From Iodidimonas sp. SYSU 1G8 (GTDB lineage: Bacteria > Pseudomonadota > Alphaproteobacteria > SMXS01), in contig NZ_JBBYXJ010000001.1 in the NCBI RefSeq assembly GCF_039655775.1, positions 930,001 to 994,000 on the forward strand: 64,000 nucleotides of DNA, given 5' to 3'. The translations under genes were made by a program, and so were the position numbers. Below the pieces are notes generated by a model, which worked only from the letters and a program-made list of their open reading frames with translations, was not told the DNA's origin and did no database searches. Positions 1-8,966 of the stretch are shown piece after piece; positions within the stretch are counted from its first letter, which is position 1, and every line of letters begins with the position of its first letter.

Positions 1-1
1 G

Positions 2-841
2 AGCCTGCTTCAGGCCCTGATCGAGACCGAGCGACGCTTCCTCGTCGTCCTGGAATCACCGCGGACCAGCCTCGACACGCTGGTAAACGAGCGCGGAATG
101 TCCGTCGCCGATGCCATCCGCTTGGTGGCAAACGGGTGCGCCGCTATCACCGGCCTCGCCGTCACGCCAGGCGCGCTGGTCATTCGCCCTTCGGACGGCG
201 CCGACAACCGGGTCTTGCGCGATGCGATCGCCGCCCATTTCGGCATGGCCTCCCAAGAGGCGCCGGAGCCTGACAGCGAGGTCTCCCTTCCCGCGGCCGG
301 CATACAAGCGGCCGAACCCGACTGGAAAGAGCTGATCGAAGAAAGCCTGGCGGGCGGCGACAGAGGGCTACCGCTTCCAGCCCTGGCTGGCGGCGCGCTC
401 GATGCGTTCGGGTCGCTGGATGGCGGCGGCTTGCGCGGACCGCTGACCTGGGGCCGCGACCTGCTCACGGCCGCCGGCAGTCCGCAGCGGCCAGCGACCG
501 GCGCCGTCGACATCACCGGCGCGAGCCGATGCCTGGTCTACGGCCCCTACATCCGGCTGCCGCGTGGCTCCTGGTCCTGCGCGCTGCTGTTCGGGTGCTC
601 GGCCGAGACCGTCGGATTGCCGATGATCGCCGAGGTTTTCGCGGGCAACGTTCTCGCGACCGCGCGCTTCACCATCGAGGACGCCGGTATCTTCGAGATC
701 GAGATGCCCTTCGAGAACCCCGATTCCGATGCCCTGATCGAGGTGAGGCTGTTCAACGGCAAGGCCGCGTTCGAGGGCCGGATCGCCATCGGCAAGGTCA
801 CGATGACCCCGCTGCAGACCAGAAGATTGCGTGTGAACTGA
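2..841 (+). CDS. Partial protein with C-terminal beta-rich domain, 5' end outside window
   Basis: The reading frame is open from base 2, so the start lies upstream of the window; 279 residues are visible. I do not recognise the family. The first 80 visible residues are mixed alpha/beta. A low-complexity Gly/Ala/Pro stretch follows, and then about 110 residues (from roughly DITGASRCLVYGPYIRL) that look like a beta-sandwich of the kind found at the ends of polysaccharide-modifying enzymes. The stop overlaps the next glycosyltransferase start as TGATG, so the two are translationally coupled, and a role in surface glycan assembly is likely by context. A sulfotransferase-type N-terminus is possible but cannot be judged from this fragment. 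Confidence 0.75.
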   Translation, partial: SLLQALIETERRFLVVLESPRTSLDTLVNERGMSVADAIRLVANGCAAITGLAVTPGALVIRPSDGADNRVLRDAIAAHFGMASQEAPEPDSEVSLPAAGIQAAEPDWKELIEESLAGGDRGLPLPALAGGALDAFGSLDGGGLRGPLTWGRDLLTAAGSPQRPATGAVDITGASRCLVYGPYIRLPRGSWSCALLFGCSAETVGLPMIAEVFAGNVLATARFTIEDAGIFEIEMPFENPDSDALIEVRLFNGKAAFEGRIAIGKVTMTPLQTRRLRVN

Positions 842-2139
842 TGACCAAGCGGATTTTCTTCGACGGGCTCAATCTCGCCCTGCGACAAGGCACGGGCGTC
901 GCCACCTACACCAAGGTACTGACCCACCTGACCAAGCAGATGGGTTACGAGAACGGTGTGCTCCACAGCACGCGGCACCGCCTGCCCAAGGCGCCGCTGG
1001 CGCGCGAGATCGCGTTCTTCGACGCCCAGGTCGGCAGGGGTTTGCCCCGTCCGCTCCAAGCGCTGTCGGATGTCGCTGGCTATTTCGGCGGCCTAGGCGG
1101 CGTGACGCCGCAGCAAGTGCCCGTCACGGGCGCGGTGGTGACGCAGCCGCTGGGCGGACGCTGGGCGCCGACCGATCATGTCTACGCCGCGCCGCGGGTG
1201 TTCGACCAAAGCCGCGGATACTTCACCCTGTTCAACGACCTGATGAAGGTGAAGCTGCCGCTGGACGTGGACCTGTTCCACTTCACCTATCCGGTGCCGA
1301 TGACCTCCAGCGCCCGGGCCAACATCTATACCATCCACGACATCATTCCCCTGCGCCTTCCCTACACGACGCTGGACTGGAAGGCGTATTATCTGCGGTC
1401 CATGCGGAAAATCCTGCACAAGGCCGATCACATCGTCACCGTCTCGGAACACTCGAAACGGGATGTGATCAACATGTTCGGCATCGACGAGGCGCGCATC
1501 ACCAACACCTATCAGGCGGTGAACATTCCCGAGGCGATCGTCAACCGCCCGCAGGACGAGGTGGCCGCGGAGGTCTCGGGCGTCTTCGGCCTGGAGCATC
1601 GGGGCTATTTCCTGTTCTACGGTTCGCTGGAGCCCAAGAAGAACCTAGGGCGCGTCGTCGAGGCCTATCTGGCATCGAACTCGAAACTGCCGCTGGTGGT
1701 CATCGTCGGCCAGTCGTGGCTGGGCGACGACGAGGTGCGGCTGCTGAACCAGATCGAGAAGGATTCCAAGGGCAAGGACAAGCGCATCCGCCGCTATGAC
1801 TACATGCCCTTTCCCATGCTGATGACCCTGATCCAGGGCGCGCGGGCGGTGCTGTTCCCCTCGTTGTACGAAGGTTTCGGCCTGCCGGTGCTGGAGGCGA
1901 TGACGCTGGGCACGCCGGTCATTACCTCGACCCAGTCCTCGGTGCCCGAAGTGGCCGGAGACGCGGCACTCATGGTCGATCCCTACAGCACCGACCAAAT
2001 CCGCGGCGCGATCCGCACCATCGGGTCGGATGACGGCCTGTGGCACGACCTGCGGGCGCGCGGCCTCGAGCGGGCGAAGATCTTCTCGATGGACATCTAC
2101 AGGGAAAAAATGCGCGCCCTGTATGAAAGCCTGGGCTAA
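841..2139 (+). CDS. GT4-family glycosyltransferase
   Basis: A 432-residue GT-B fold glycosyltransferase, predicted to transfer a sugar from a nucleotide donor onto a growing surface glycan at the cytoplasmic face. The C-terminal Rossmann half carries the retaining-enzyme E-x7-E region SLYEGFGLPVLEA near residue 341, then a GTPVITS segment. The start at 841 is chosen because a true N-terminus (MTKRIFFDGLNLALRQGTG) begins there and its ATG overlaps the upstream stop by one base. The same frame stays open to 529, but that part is antisense-like and overlaps the upstream gene. The 3' end overlaps the convergent FkbM gene by 4 bp. The sugar specificity is unknown. Confidence 0.9.
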   Translation: MTKRIFFDGLNLALRQGTGVATYTKVLTHLTKQMGYENGVLHSTRHRLPKAPLAREIAFFDAQVGRGLPRPLQALSDVAGYFGGLGGVTPQQVPVTGAVVTQPLGGRWAPTDHVYAAPRVFDQSRGYFTLFNDLMKVKLPLDVDLFHFTYPVPMTSSARANIYTIHDIIPLRLPYTTLDWKAYYLRSMRKILHKADHIVTVSEHSKRDVINMFGIDEARITNTYQAVNIPEAIVNRPQDEVAAEVSGVFGLEHRGYFLFYGSLEPKKNLGRVVEAYLASNSKLPLVVIVGQSWLGDDEVRLLNQIEKDSKGKDKRIRRYDYMPFPMLMTLIQGARAVLFPSLYEGFGLPVLEAMTLGTPVITSTQSSVPEVAGDAALMVDPYSTDQIRGAIRTIGSDDGLWHDLRARGLERAKIFSMDIYREKMRALYESLG

Positions 2140-2975
2140 GCCTGCAGGAACAACAGCCAGTCCTCGCCGCGTTCGCGCTCGAGGATCTGGTCCATCGTCA
2201 CCGGCACGGCCTCGCCGGCGTGATCGATCGTCTTGAAGGCTGGATAGTGCCGAGCGAGCGCCGCCAGGAAATCCCGTGGCGAGTCGTACCGCGCCGTATT
2301 GAATTCCAGCACGATGGACGGTCTGCAGCGCTCGATGAGGCCCGCCATGCCGCGCAGGATCGCTTCCTCGGCGCCTTCGGCGTCGATCTTGAGGAAGTCG
2401 ATCCGCGCGTGGGCCGCTGTCAGGGATTCAAGTGTGCGTGCCGACACGGTGTGGATGACGCCCGCCTCGCCGCCGGTCTCGCCATGGGCCACGGTCGCGT
2501 TCTTGGGCTCGTCCTCCGGCACGAACAGCGATATCTCGCCGCCATCCTTGTCGCCCGCCGCGGCCTCGCAGACCGTGACGTTGCCGGCCAGACCGTTCAG
2601 GGAGAGGGAGCGGCGCAGCCACTGCGCCGCGTGGGGGTTGGGCTCGACGGCGTAGACATGTCCGCCCTGACCGACCAGATCGGCGAGCAGCAGAGTGTAG
2701 TAACCGAAGTTCGCGCCCACGTCGGCAACCACCATGCCGGGCGTGACGTGACGCGCCATGAACTGCGTCAGCCACATCTCCCAGAACCCATCGAGCAGGA
2801 CATGGGAGCCGAAACCGATGTCGCGGGTATCGACGTAGAATTTGTAGCGCCCAAGCACCCGGCACAAACCGATCCGGTTGCCCAGATAGGCCGATTGCGC
2901 CTGCGCGCGGCATACCGCTTCGAGCTCGAACCGGTCCCATGTCCCGATCTCCGCCAGGTTGAGAAACGTGTACAT
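2136..2975 (-). CDS. FkbM-family SAM-dependent methyltransferase
   Basis: A 279-residue class I methyltransferase of the FkbM type, expected to O-methylate a sugar hydroxyl of the exported polysaccharide. Motif I (DVGANFGYYT) is at residues 85-94, an acidic AVEPNP loop follows, and the FkbM-typical FLKIDAEGAE segment lies around residues 185-195. The start at 2975 is preceded by a perfect AGGAGG site; a longer frame reaching 3008 lacks one. It is the last gene of the minus-strand polysaccharide operon, about 70 bp after the preceding stop. The precise acceptor cannot be inferred. Confidence 0.9.
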   Translation of the reverse strand: MYTFLNLAEIGTWDRFELEAVCRAQAQSAYLGNRIGLCRVLGRYKFYVDTRDIGFGSHVLLDGFWEMWLTQFMARHVTPGMVVADVGANFGYYTLLLADLVGQGGHVYAVEPNPHAAQWLRRSLSLNGLAGNVTVCEAAAGDKDGGEISLFVPEDEPKNATVAHGETGGEAGVIHTVSARTLESLTAAHARIDFLKIDAEGAEEAILRGMAGLIERCRPSIVLEFNTARYDSPRDFLAALARHYPAFKTIDHAGEAVPVTMDQILERERGEDWLLFLQA

Positions 2976-2978
2976 GGA

Positions 2979-2984
2979 CCTCCT
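2979..2984 (-). promoter_or_regulatory. Strong Shine-Dalgarno site (AGGAGG) fixing the FkbM start
   Basis: The minus strand reads AGGAGG three bases upstream of the ATG at 2975. This decides the start in favour of MYTFLNLAEIG over the longer frame beginning at 3008. Confidence 0.8.
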
Positions 2985-3045
2985 CACTCTTACTGCGGCC
3001 ACGACCATCCATCATGCCGGATGGCGTCTTTCCCGTCCGGGCAGT

Positions 3046-3474
3046 CTAGCCGTTCGTTCCGGAAATGCGCATATGCGCGTCGAAGACGCCAGGCTGCGCC
3101 TGAGCCGTTGTCTCGCGCAGCCGCGACGCCGCCGCGTCGGTCTCGCCGGTGCCGGCGATGTCGCGGTCGATAAGCATGCGGAGTGCCGCCGCCGTCGCGC
3201 GCCAGCCATCCGAGACGGCAAAAGCATCGGCGACTGGCGTGCCCTGCATGGCGGGCGGCATATTCCCCATCGGCATGCGCGACGCCGCGGCGGCAAGCGC
3301 GGCGCTGATCGCCGGGTTGTCGGCGAATCCCCGCCGCTTCAGCAGCAGATGGGCCAGCGCCTCGTCGGGGGCGCCCAGCAGATCGAGCATGCGTTCGGCG
3401 TCCGCGAGCGGCAACACCTCGCCCGCTGCGAGATGAAAGCCATGGCGCAAGAGATGAACTTCAGGCCGCATCAC
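3046..3474 (-). CDS. Hypothetical protein, 142 aa, in polysaccharide operon
   Basis: The family is not recognised. The protein is 142 residues, mostly helical by composition, with Ala/Arg-rich amphipathic stretches and no signal peptide or membrane segment, so it is probably cytoplasmic. The ATG at 3474 lies inside the 3' end of the upstream GT2-GT4 gene (14-bp overlap), preceded by GAGG at good spacing, which argues that it is really translated. Its place between a glycosyltransferase and a methyltransferase suggests an accessory role in glycan assembly, but nothing in the sequence shows an activity. Confidence 0.65.
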   Translation of the reverse strand: MMRPEVHLLRHGFHLAAGEVLPLADAERMLDLLGAPDEALAHLLLKRRGFADNPAISAALAAAASRMPMGNMPPAMQGTPVADAFAVSDGWRATAAALRMLIDRDIAGTGETDAAASRLRETTAQAQPGVFDAHMRISGTNG

Positions 3475-5650
3475 GCGCCTCGCTGTTCGCGTCGATCACA
3501 TGCCGGTACAGCGCCTCGATCCCGTCGACCATCGCGGCTACCCGGTAGCGCGCCTCGTAGGCGCGCCGCGCCGCCTCTCCCATCGCCGCCAGCGCGACAC
3601 GGTCGGCGTCGAGCCGCGCGATCGCTTCGGCGATCCGCCGCGCGGCGTCGGGACCGTCCTCGAACAACAGACCGGTGACGCCATCCTCGATCACTTCGGC
3701 AAGGCCACCGACACGCAAGGCCAGAACCGGCCTGCCCGCCGCCATCGCCTCGATGCCGATCAGGCCGAAGGACTCGAAGCGGCTGGGCGCCAGCAGCAGG
3801 TCGCACGCGACATAGGCATCATCGAGCGCCGCGCGCGATATCACGCCCGGGAAATGGACCAAGGCGTTCCCGGCAAGGCGATCCGGCGGCACGTCCCCCG
3901 CGAACCAGACCTGGGTACGGCCATCCCTGGTGAGCAGGTCGGCAACGTCCGCCGCGATATCGAATCCCTTCCGGCGTTCGAAGCGTCCCGCGAACAGAAC
4001 GCGCAGCGGCGCGCCCGCGCGGAGTTCGGCGCGGCGCGCCAGGGCCGCCTGTTCGCGGCCGGGCAACGGGTCCGGCGTGCCATGCGGCACCAGGATGCTG
4101 CGCGCGGCAATATCGGCGCCGTAGGACGCATCGATCTCGGCGATGATGGCCTGGCTGTTGGCCAGGATGACGGGCGCGCGGGCCAGAGCGGCGCCCTCGG
4201 CGGCGATCATGCGGCCGATGGTGTGATGCTCGAACAATGGCCGCGCGTTCCATTCCGGCTTGAACGGCTTGGTCAGCGCATAGGTGGTGTGGAGACTGAG
4301 CACGGTCGCGAAGTCCGGATCATCAAGCAGCGGCAGGCCTTCGAGATCCCAGACGGGGAAGGACACGAGGCGCACGCCGAATGACTTGAGCATCTGTGCT
4401 TCCCGCCAGACGCGGGCACACCACGCCGCCATTTCGAGCGGCAGATCGTATCGCGCTGCCATGGCGGGGGCGCCGCCGTCATCGGGCAGCATGCGATGCA
4501 CCCAAACGCCGTGGTCGAACACGACGCTCTCATCGTCACTTGTCCGGGTGAGGACATGGACTTCGTAGCCACGCACCGCCAGCCCGCGCGCCACCATTTC
4601 CGTCCAGCGGGCGATCCCGGCTTCGGCCTCGGGCGGCCAGCCCTGGCTGACCATCGCGACACGAAGCGGTTCGGCGCGCGGTAGGGGCAGGGGCAGGAAG
4701 GACACGGGATCGCCGGTTTGCAGATCGCCACCGCGCCTCTGGCTGTTCGAGGCCGCCAGACGCTGGCCTTCGGCCAGACCGGCCGCCAGTTCCTGGTCGA
4801 GTTGAAAGCGGTGTCGCCCGCTGATCCGTTCCCTCGCCTCCAGCGAGCCATTGGACTCCCGCAGCCACGACGCGTACCGGTCGATTTCAGTCGCGGCGTC
4901 CTGCAAGGAGACGGCCGCGCCGTGCCGCATGATGAAATACCCCTTGCTGACGGCGCTCGGGAGCAACGTCCGCGCGATGCGATCGGTGGAGCGGATGTGG
5001 CTGGCGGCGAACTGGTGATAGATCAGGGCCGTCGGCTCATAGAGGATTTTCCATCCGGCATCGACGAGGCGCAGGCACACATCGGTTTCCTCGAGCAGGT
5101 AGGCAAAGACGTTGTCGAAACCGCCAATGCCGTGCAACGCCTCGGCGCGAAACGACGAGTTCGTCCCCAGCAGGCTGGGATAATATGGCGTTCCCGGCCG
5201 ATTCAGGGGCCGCTCGTCAAAGAAGTCCGAGACATTGAAGGCGTTGCCGAAGCGGTCGCAGACCGTCTTGCGGACCTGCCAGCGCACGCCGGTATTGTCG
5301 ATGGTGAAGCCGCCGACGCCGCCGACCGCAGGGTCCGCATAGGCGCTGGCGAGCCGGCGGAGCCACTGGGGATGGGGCGCGGCATCGTCGTCCATGAAAC
5401 AGATGATCTCGCCCGATGCCGCCGCGATCCCCTTATTGCGGGACATGGAGATGTTGGCTTGCGCACAATCCGCCATTTTGATGCGGCCGCGCCAGGCATC
5501 GAGACTCCGCGCCGTATGATCGGTCGACGGACCGTTCACCACCACGACTTCAAAGTCGGGGTAATCAAGGCGCTCGACCGCCTGAAGGGCGTTCTCCAGG
5601 TGCGGCGCCCGATTGTAGGTGCTGATGATGATGGAGGCGCGCGGCAGCAT
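3461..5650 (-). CDS. Bifunctional glycosyltransferase (GT2 fused to GT4)
   Basis: A 729-residue protein with two transferase modules. The N-terminal half is GT2 (GT-A fold): it opens with SIIISTYNRAP, has a D-x-D-like FMDDDAAPHP and a GTNSSFR...EETDVCL acceptor region. The C-terminal half, from about residue 325, is GT4 (GT-B fold): it starts VAMVSQGWPPEAEAGIARW and has the nucleotide-binding SRFESFGLIGIEAMAAGRPV. It probably adds two consecutive sugars of the repeat unit. The ATG at 5650 forms TGATG with the upstream TPR stop and has AAGG seven bases before it; a GTG at 5653 is the alternative. Specificities are unknown. Confidence 0.9.
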   Translation of the reverse strand: MLPRASIIISTYNRAPHLENALQAVERLDYPDFEVVVVNGPSTDHTARSLDAWRGRIKMADCAQANISMSRNKGIAAASGEIICFMDDDAAPHPQWLRRLASAYADPAVGGVGGFTIDNTGVRWQVRKTVCDRFGNAFNVSDFFDERPLNRPGTPYYPSLLGTNSSFRAEALHGIGGFDNVFAYLLEETDVCLRLVDAGWKILYEPTALIYHQFAASHIRSTDRIARTLLPSAVSKGYFIMRHGAAVSLQDAATEIDRYASWLRESNGSLEARERISGRHRFQLDQELAAGLAEGQRLAASNSQRRGGDLQTGDPVSFLPLPLPRAEPLRVAMVSQGWPPEAEAGIARWTEMVARGLAVRGYEVHVLTRTSDDESVVFDHGVWVHRMLPDDGGAPAMAARYDLPLEMAAWCARVWREAQMLKSFGVRLVSFPVWDLEGLPLLDDPDFATVLSLHTTYALTKPFKPEWNARPLFEHHTIGRMIAAEGAALARAPVILANSQAIIAEIDASYGADIAARSILVPHGTPDPLPGREQAALARRAELRAGAPLRVLFAGRFERRKGFDIAADVADLLTRDGRTQVWFAGDVPPDRLAGNALVHFPGVISRAALDDAYVACDLLLAPSRFESFGLIGIEAMAAGRPVLALRVGGLAEVIEDGVTGLLFEDGPDAARRIAEAIARLDADRVALAAMGEAARRAYEARYRVAAMVDGIEALYRHVIDANSEARDAA

Positions 5651-6297
5651 CACGATGCCTTGTGGATGATTTCAAGCAGACGGGCGTTCCGGCGAACGAA
5701 CCGTTCGTCGCCGATGAGGGCGATGGCAAGCGCCTCGCAAGTCGCCGCGCTCCGCATGAAGCCGACGGTCTCTTCCGCGGGGACGTGGGCCGCGTGCCAG
5801 AACAGCCAGACGAGCGTGCGAAGATCGGCGGCGCATGGCGATGCCGCCATCGGCGGCTCATCGATCCGGCACGGAAGCGCCGGGGCGTGGTGGTCCTGTC
5901 GGGCGCAGACAAAGGCGAGATGCTCGCGCGTGTCGGCGGATTTGTCCCCGAGCGCGATGGCGCTGCGATACTGGATTTCGGCATCAGGGAAGCGGCCCTG
6001 CTCCTTGAGCATGTGGCCGAGCTGGACGCTGTAGCCGGCATGCAGCGGGTAGCGCTCGAGCGCTCGGCCGAAGCGTTCCGCCGCCGTCTGCCAGTCGCCG
6101 CGGTCACGCGCCGCGTCGCCTTGGGCGATCAGCGCGGCGAAATCGGCATCGACGGCGCAGCGCTGGTACGTCAGAGCGATTTGGGCCGCGCGGGTCGGTC
6201 CATCGAGAACGTCCCGCGGACTGGAGTCAACCGACGCCGCCGCATCCCGCCGACGTCCGCCGAGCACCGTCTGAATGAAGCCGTCAGAAGCCATCAT
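5650..6297 (-). CDS. TPR-repeat protein
   Basis: A 215-residue soluble protein with two or three tetratricopeptide repeats in its N-terminal half (pattern AAERFGRALERYPLHAGY, then GRFPDAEIQYRSAIALG). The C-terminal third is helical with no recognised domain. TPR units mediate protein contacts, and in polysaccharide operons such proteins often organise transferases or exporters; that role is inferred here. The start at 6297 (or the adjacent ATG at 6294) lies inside the 3' end of the kpsT-like gene (14-bp overlap), so translation is coupled. The longer open frame to 6393 is antisense-like sequence within the ABC gene. Confidence 0.8.
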   Translation of the reverse strand: MMASDGFIQTVLGGRRRDAAASVDSSPRDVLDGPTRAAQIALTYQRCAVDADFAALIAQGDAARDRGDWQTAAERFGRALERYPLHAGYSVQLGHMLKEQGRFPDAEIQYRSAIALGDKSADTREHLAFVCARQDHHAPALPCRIDEPPMAASPCAADLRTLVWLFWHAAHVPAEETVGFMRSAATCEALAIALIGDERFVRRNARLLEIIHKAS

Positions 6298-6931
6298 AAA
6301 TGTCCAGCGCCAGGTCGATATCGTCGAAGACCTTGCCTCGCCCGCCCTTGAGCAGCAGGGCGCGGTCGCAATAGTCGCGGACGATGTCGGCATAATGGAC
6401 GGCCAGGATCAGGGCGCGGTCGGCGCGCTTGACGAAAATCTCGTCGAAGCATTTGCGCTGAAACCGCTGGTCGCCGACGACGATGGCCTCGTCGATCAGA
6501 TAGCAGTCGAACTCGATCGCGAGCGACAGGCCAAACGCCAGGCGCGCCCGCATGCCGTTGGAATAGGTGCTGACCGGCTCGCCCAGCTTGTCACCCAGTT
6601 CCGCGAAATCCTCGGTCTTGGCGAGGATGTCCTCGAAGCTCTGGTCGTAGAGCCGGGCGATGAACCGCGCGTTGTCCCGGCCTGTCAGGTTGGGGTGAAA
6701 GGCGCCCTGGAACGCGATGGGCCAGGACTGGGACATATGCCGGCGGATCACGCCGGAGGTGGGATGCTCGACGCCGCCGATCAGCTTGATCAGGGTGGAC
6801 TTGCCGGCGCCGTTCGCGCCGAGCACCGCCAGTTTCTGCCCCTTCTCGATGGTGAAACTGATGCCGTCGAGCACGCGCTGGGACCCGGCGGAGGTGGGAT
6901 ATTCCTTCACGATGTCGCGGATTTCGATCAT
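6284..6931 (-). CDS. kpsT: Capsule/LPS-type ABC transporter ATP-binding protein (KpsT-like)
   Basis: A 215-residue nucleotide-binding subunit, usual KpsT length, that powers export of lipid-linked capsular polysaccharide through the inner membrane. Walker A GANGAGKST is at 38-46. The signature loop is the capsule-type YSNGMRARLAFGLS at 123-136 in place of LSGGQ, Walker B CYLIDE is at 143-148, and the His switch is in ILAVHYAD. The ATG at 6931 overlaps the kpsM-like stop as ATGA, so the two subunits are made together. The frame extends to 7759, but that part is a shadow of the permease gene. Confidence 0.93.
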   Translation of the reverse strand: MIEIRDIVKEYPTSAGSQRVLDGISFTIEKGQKLAVLGANGAGKSTLIKLIGGVEHPTSGVIRRHMSQSWPIAFQGAFHPNLTGRDNARFIARLYDQSFEDILAKTEDFAELGDKLGEPVSTYSNGMRARLAFGLSLAIEFDCYLIDEAIVVGDQRFQRKCFDEIFVKRADRALILAVHYADIVRDYCDRALLLKGGRGKVFDDIDLALDIYDGF

Positions 6932-7749
6932 TCGACCGCGACCCATTTGCGCAGGCCCCGGATCGCCGCGATGGCGAAGAAAGTCTGCGCCAGGCAAACG
7001 GCGGCCAGAAACGGAATGTCGAAATGCACGCGGATGGACGCGCCGAAATAGCCGCTGCGGATCAGCTCGAAACAATGAACCGTCGGCACCCAGAGCGCGA
7101 CCTTCTGATAGTCGGTGGGGAGCCAGTCGACCATGAAGAAGCAGCCGCTGATGACGATGAACAGGTAGGACAGCGGATGCGAGATCTTCTCGATCAGGGT
7201 GTGCATCTCCGCGCCCACGCTGAGCAAGGCGGCGAAGCCGGCCGAGAACCAGATCAGGAAGAACAGCCCGGCATAGATCGGGATCAGGTCCTTCGGCGGC
7301 TCCATGAAGCCGAGCAGGGTCAGCGCGCCGCAACCGAACACGAAGGCGGCGATCCCGCCGACGATTTCCAGGATGAAACGAGCCGCGTACAGGTCCAGCA
7401 GGTTGACCTGACGGTGATAGAGCACGCTGTGATTGGCCTGGACGCAGTGCATGCCTCGCTGCAGCAGGTTGCGGAAGATCAGGAACGGCAGGTAGCCGGT
7501 CATCAGGAAGGGGACGAGGTCGATGCCGTGGTTGCTCTTGCCGTAGGGCAGGACCGAACGGAGCGCGATCACGCCGCCGGCGAACAGGATCGGCTCGAAC
7601 ATCAGCCACAGGAAGCCGATGTTCTTGCGCCCGTAACGCATATGAACCTCGCGCATCACCAGCGCGGTGATCACCCTCACCTGGATGCGCAGCGCGTCCG
7701 CGAAACGCGGGGCGTCGGCGGACGGGCTGGTGCCGGTCTGCCGGGTCAT
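6928..7749 (-). CDS. kpsM: Capsule/LPS-type ABC-2 transporter permease (KpsM-like)
   Basis: A 273-residue ABC-2 permease with six predicted membrane helices, for example IGFLWLMFEPILFAGGVIAL and LSYLFIVISGCFFMV. The N-terminal cytoplasmic segment VITALVMREVHMRYG and the KNIGFLWLMFEP coupling region match KpsM/Wzm-type exporters. It forms the channel half of the capsule transporter with the adjacent ATPase. Both ends overlap neighbours by four bases (ATGA), upstream with the kpsE-like gene and downstream with kpsT, which is strong evidence for one operon. Confidence 0.93.
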   Translation of the reverse strand: MTRQTGTSPSADAPRFADALRIQVRVITALVMREVHMRYGRKNIGFLWLMFEPILFAGGVIALRSVLPYGKSNHGIDLVPFLMTGYLPFLIFRNLLQRGMHCVQANHSVLYHRQVNLLDLYAARFILEIVGGIAAFVFGCGALTLLGFMEPPKDLIPIYAGLFFLIWFSAGFAALLSVGAEMHTLIEKISHPLSYLFIVISGCFFMVDWLPTDYQKVALWVPTVHCFELIRSGYFGASIRVHFDIPFLAAVCLAQTFFAIAAIRGLRKWVAVE

Positions 7750-8966
7750 CGGCCGACATGTTCCTTCACGCTCGATGTCACGAGCCGCCCGATGCCGTAG
7801 ATCATCAGCACGCTGATGGCGGCGATGAGGAACGAGTAAAAGCGACGAGGATAAAGCGGGTAATCGGCCAGGTTGGGCTCGACGATCCGTTCCAGATAGA
7901 TGTGCTCGCGCTGTGCCTTCAGCCGCGCGGTCTCGAGCGAGAGCGTGGCCGAGGCGAGAGCCTTGTCGGCGAATTGACGCTGCAGGAACAGGCGCTCGTA
8001 CTCGGAGATCTTGGTAACCATGGAGCTGTTCTGGCCCACGACCTTGCCCCGTTCCTGCGCGATCTGGCTCTGCAGCGCGGCCGCCCGGTCGCGGAGCGGC
8101 TTGATCTGCGGGCTGCGCGGCGAGGCCGACTGAATTTCGCCAAGCTGCGCCTGCGTGGCCGCCAGTTCGGCCGACAGCTTGCCGATCAGCTCCAGCAGCG
8201 GCATCGATCCGGTCTCGGGATCGATCATCTTGTTGCGCAGCCGATATTCGGTGATGCGGGCCTGCGACGCGATCACTTCCTGCTCGGCGCGCCGTACCTC
8301 GGCGCGGGCCAGATCAAGAGTATCCTGCTGGGCGCGGTCGTTCAGGCGGTTGATGAGGTTTTCGCTCTCTTCCAGCAGGGCGGCGGCCAGAGTGCGGGCA
8401 TCGTCGGCGCGGAAGGCGTAGGCCTTGAGCGTGGTGATGCCGCTGGAGGAATCCAGCGTGACCTCGACGAAATCCTCGTAGCGCTGGTGCAGTTCCTCGA
8501 AGGTCTTGCCGTCGAACGGACCGGGGAACCGGTTGATGAAGTCACCCTCGGGACGCGACAGGATGGCGCGCAGGGCGATGTCCTTTTCCAGATCGCGCAC
8601 CGCATCGCGCGACATGATGAAGTCCTGGATCGCCAGGCTGTCATCCTGCGCGGGCGCGAGACCGGCGGTCTGCAGGAAGCCGCCAAGGGGCAAGGTCTGC
8701 TCGCCATTGGCCTTGCGCACGATGAAGCGGGCCTCGGAGACATACTGGTCGGATGCGATCAGGCCATAGTAGATACCCGCGAGAAGGATCGGCACGACGG
8801 CGACGCCGAGGAACCAGCGATGCTTCCAGGCACGGGCGCCAAGCCGCGCCCTCATGCCGCCCGGGTCCCCGGGCGCATCGCCCCGCAGCCGCTCCAGCAG
8901 GCGAAGGCTGCTCCTGTCCGTTTCGGGCAATCCGGTATCAGCGTCGTGTCGCATGGTCGCAGTCAT
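7746..8966 (-). CDS. kpsE: Capsule polysaccharide export inner-membrane protein (KpsE/Wzz-like)
   Basis: A 406-residue polysaccharide co-polymerase-type protein that links the ABC exporter to the outer-membrane channel. A first membrane helix at about residues 50-72 (WFLGVAVVPILLAGIYYGL) and a second near the C-terminus (FLIAAISVLMIYGIG) flank a long periplasmic region. That region is rich in heptads and coiled coil (ARAEVRRAEQEVIASQARI and similar). The start at 8966 overlaps the upstream stop as ATGA; an in-frame ATG at 8954 is also possible. Length and topology fit KpsE/CtrB/BexC proteins. Confidence 0.9.
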   Translation of the reverse strand: MTATMRHDADTGLPETDRSSLRLLERLRGDAPGDPGGMRARLGARAWKHRWFLGVAVVPILLAGIYYGLIASDQYVSEARFIVRKANGEQTLPLGGFLQTAGLAPAQDDSLAIQDFIMSRDAVRDLEKDIALRAILSRPEGDFINRFPGPFDGKTFEELHQRYEDFVEVTLDSSSGITTLKAYAFRADDARTLAAALLEESENLINRLNDRAQQDTLDLARAEVRRAEQEVIASQARITEYRLRNKMIDPETGSMPLLELIGKLSAELAATQAQLGEIQSASPRSPQIKPLRDRAAALQSQIAQERGKVVGQNSSMVTKISEYERLFLQRQFADKALASATLSLETARLKAQREHIYLERIVEPNLADYPLYPRRFYSFLIAAISVLMIYGIGRLVTSSVKEHVGR

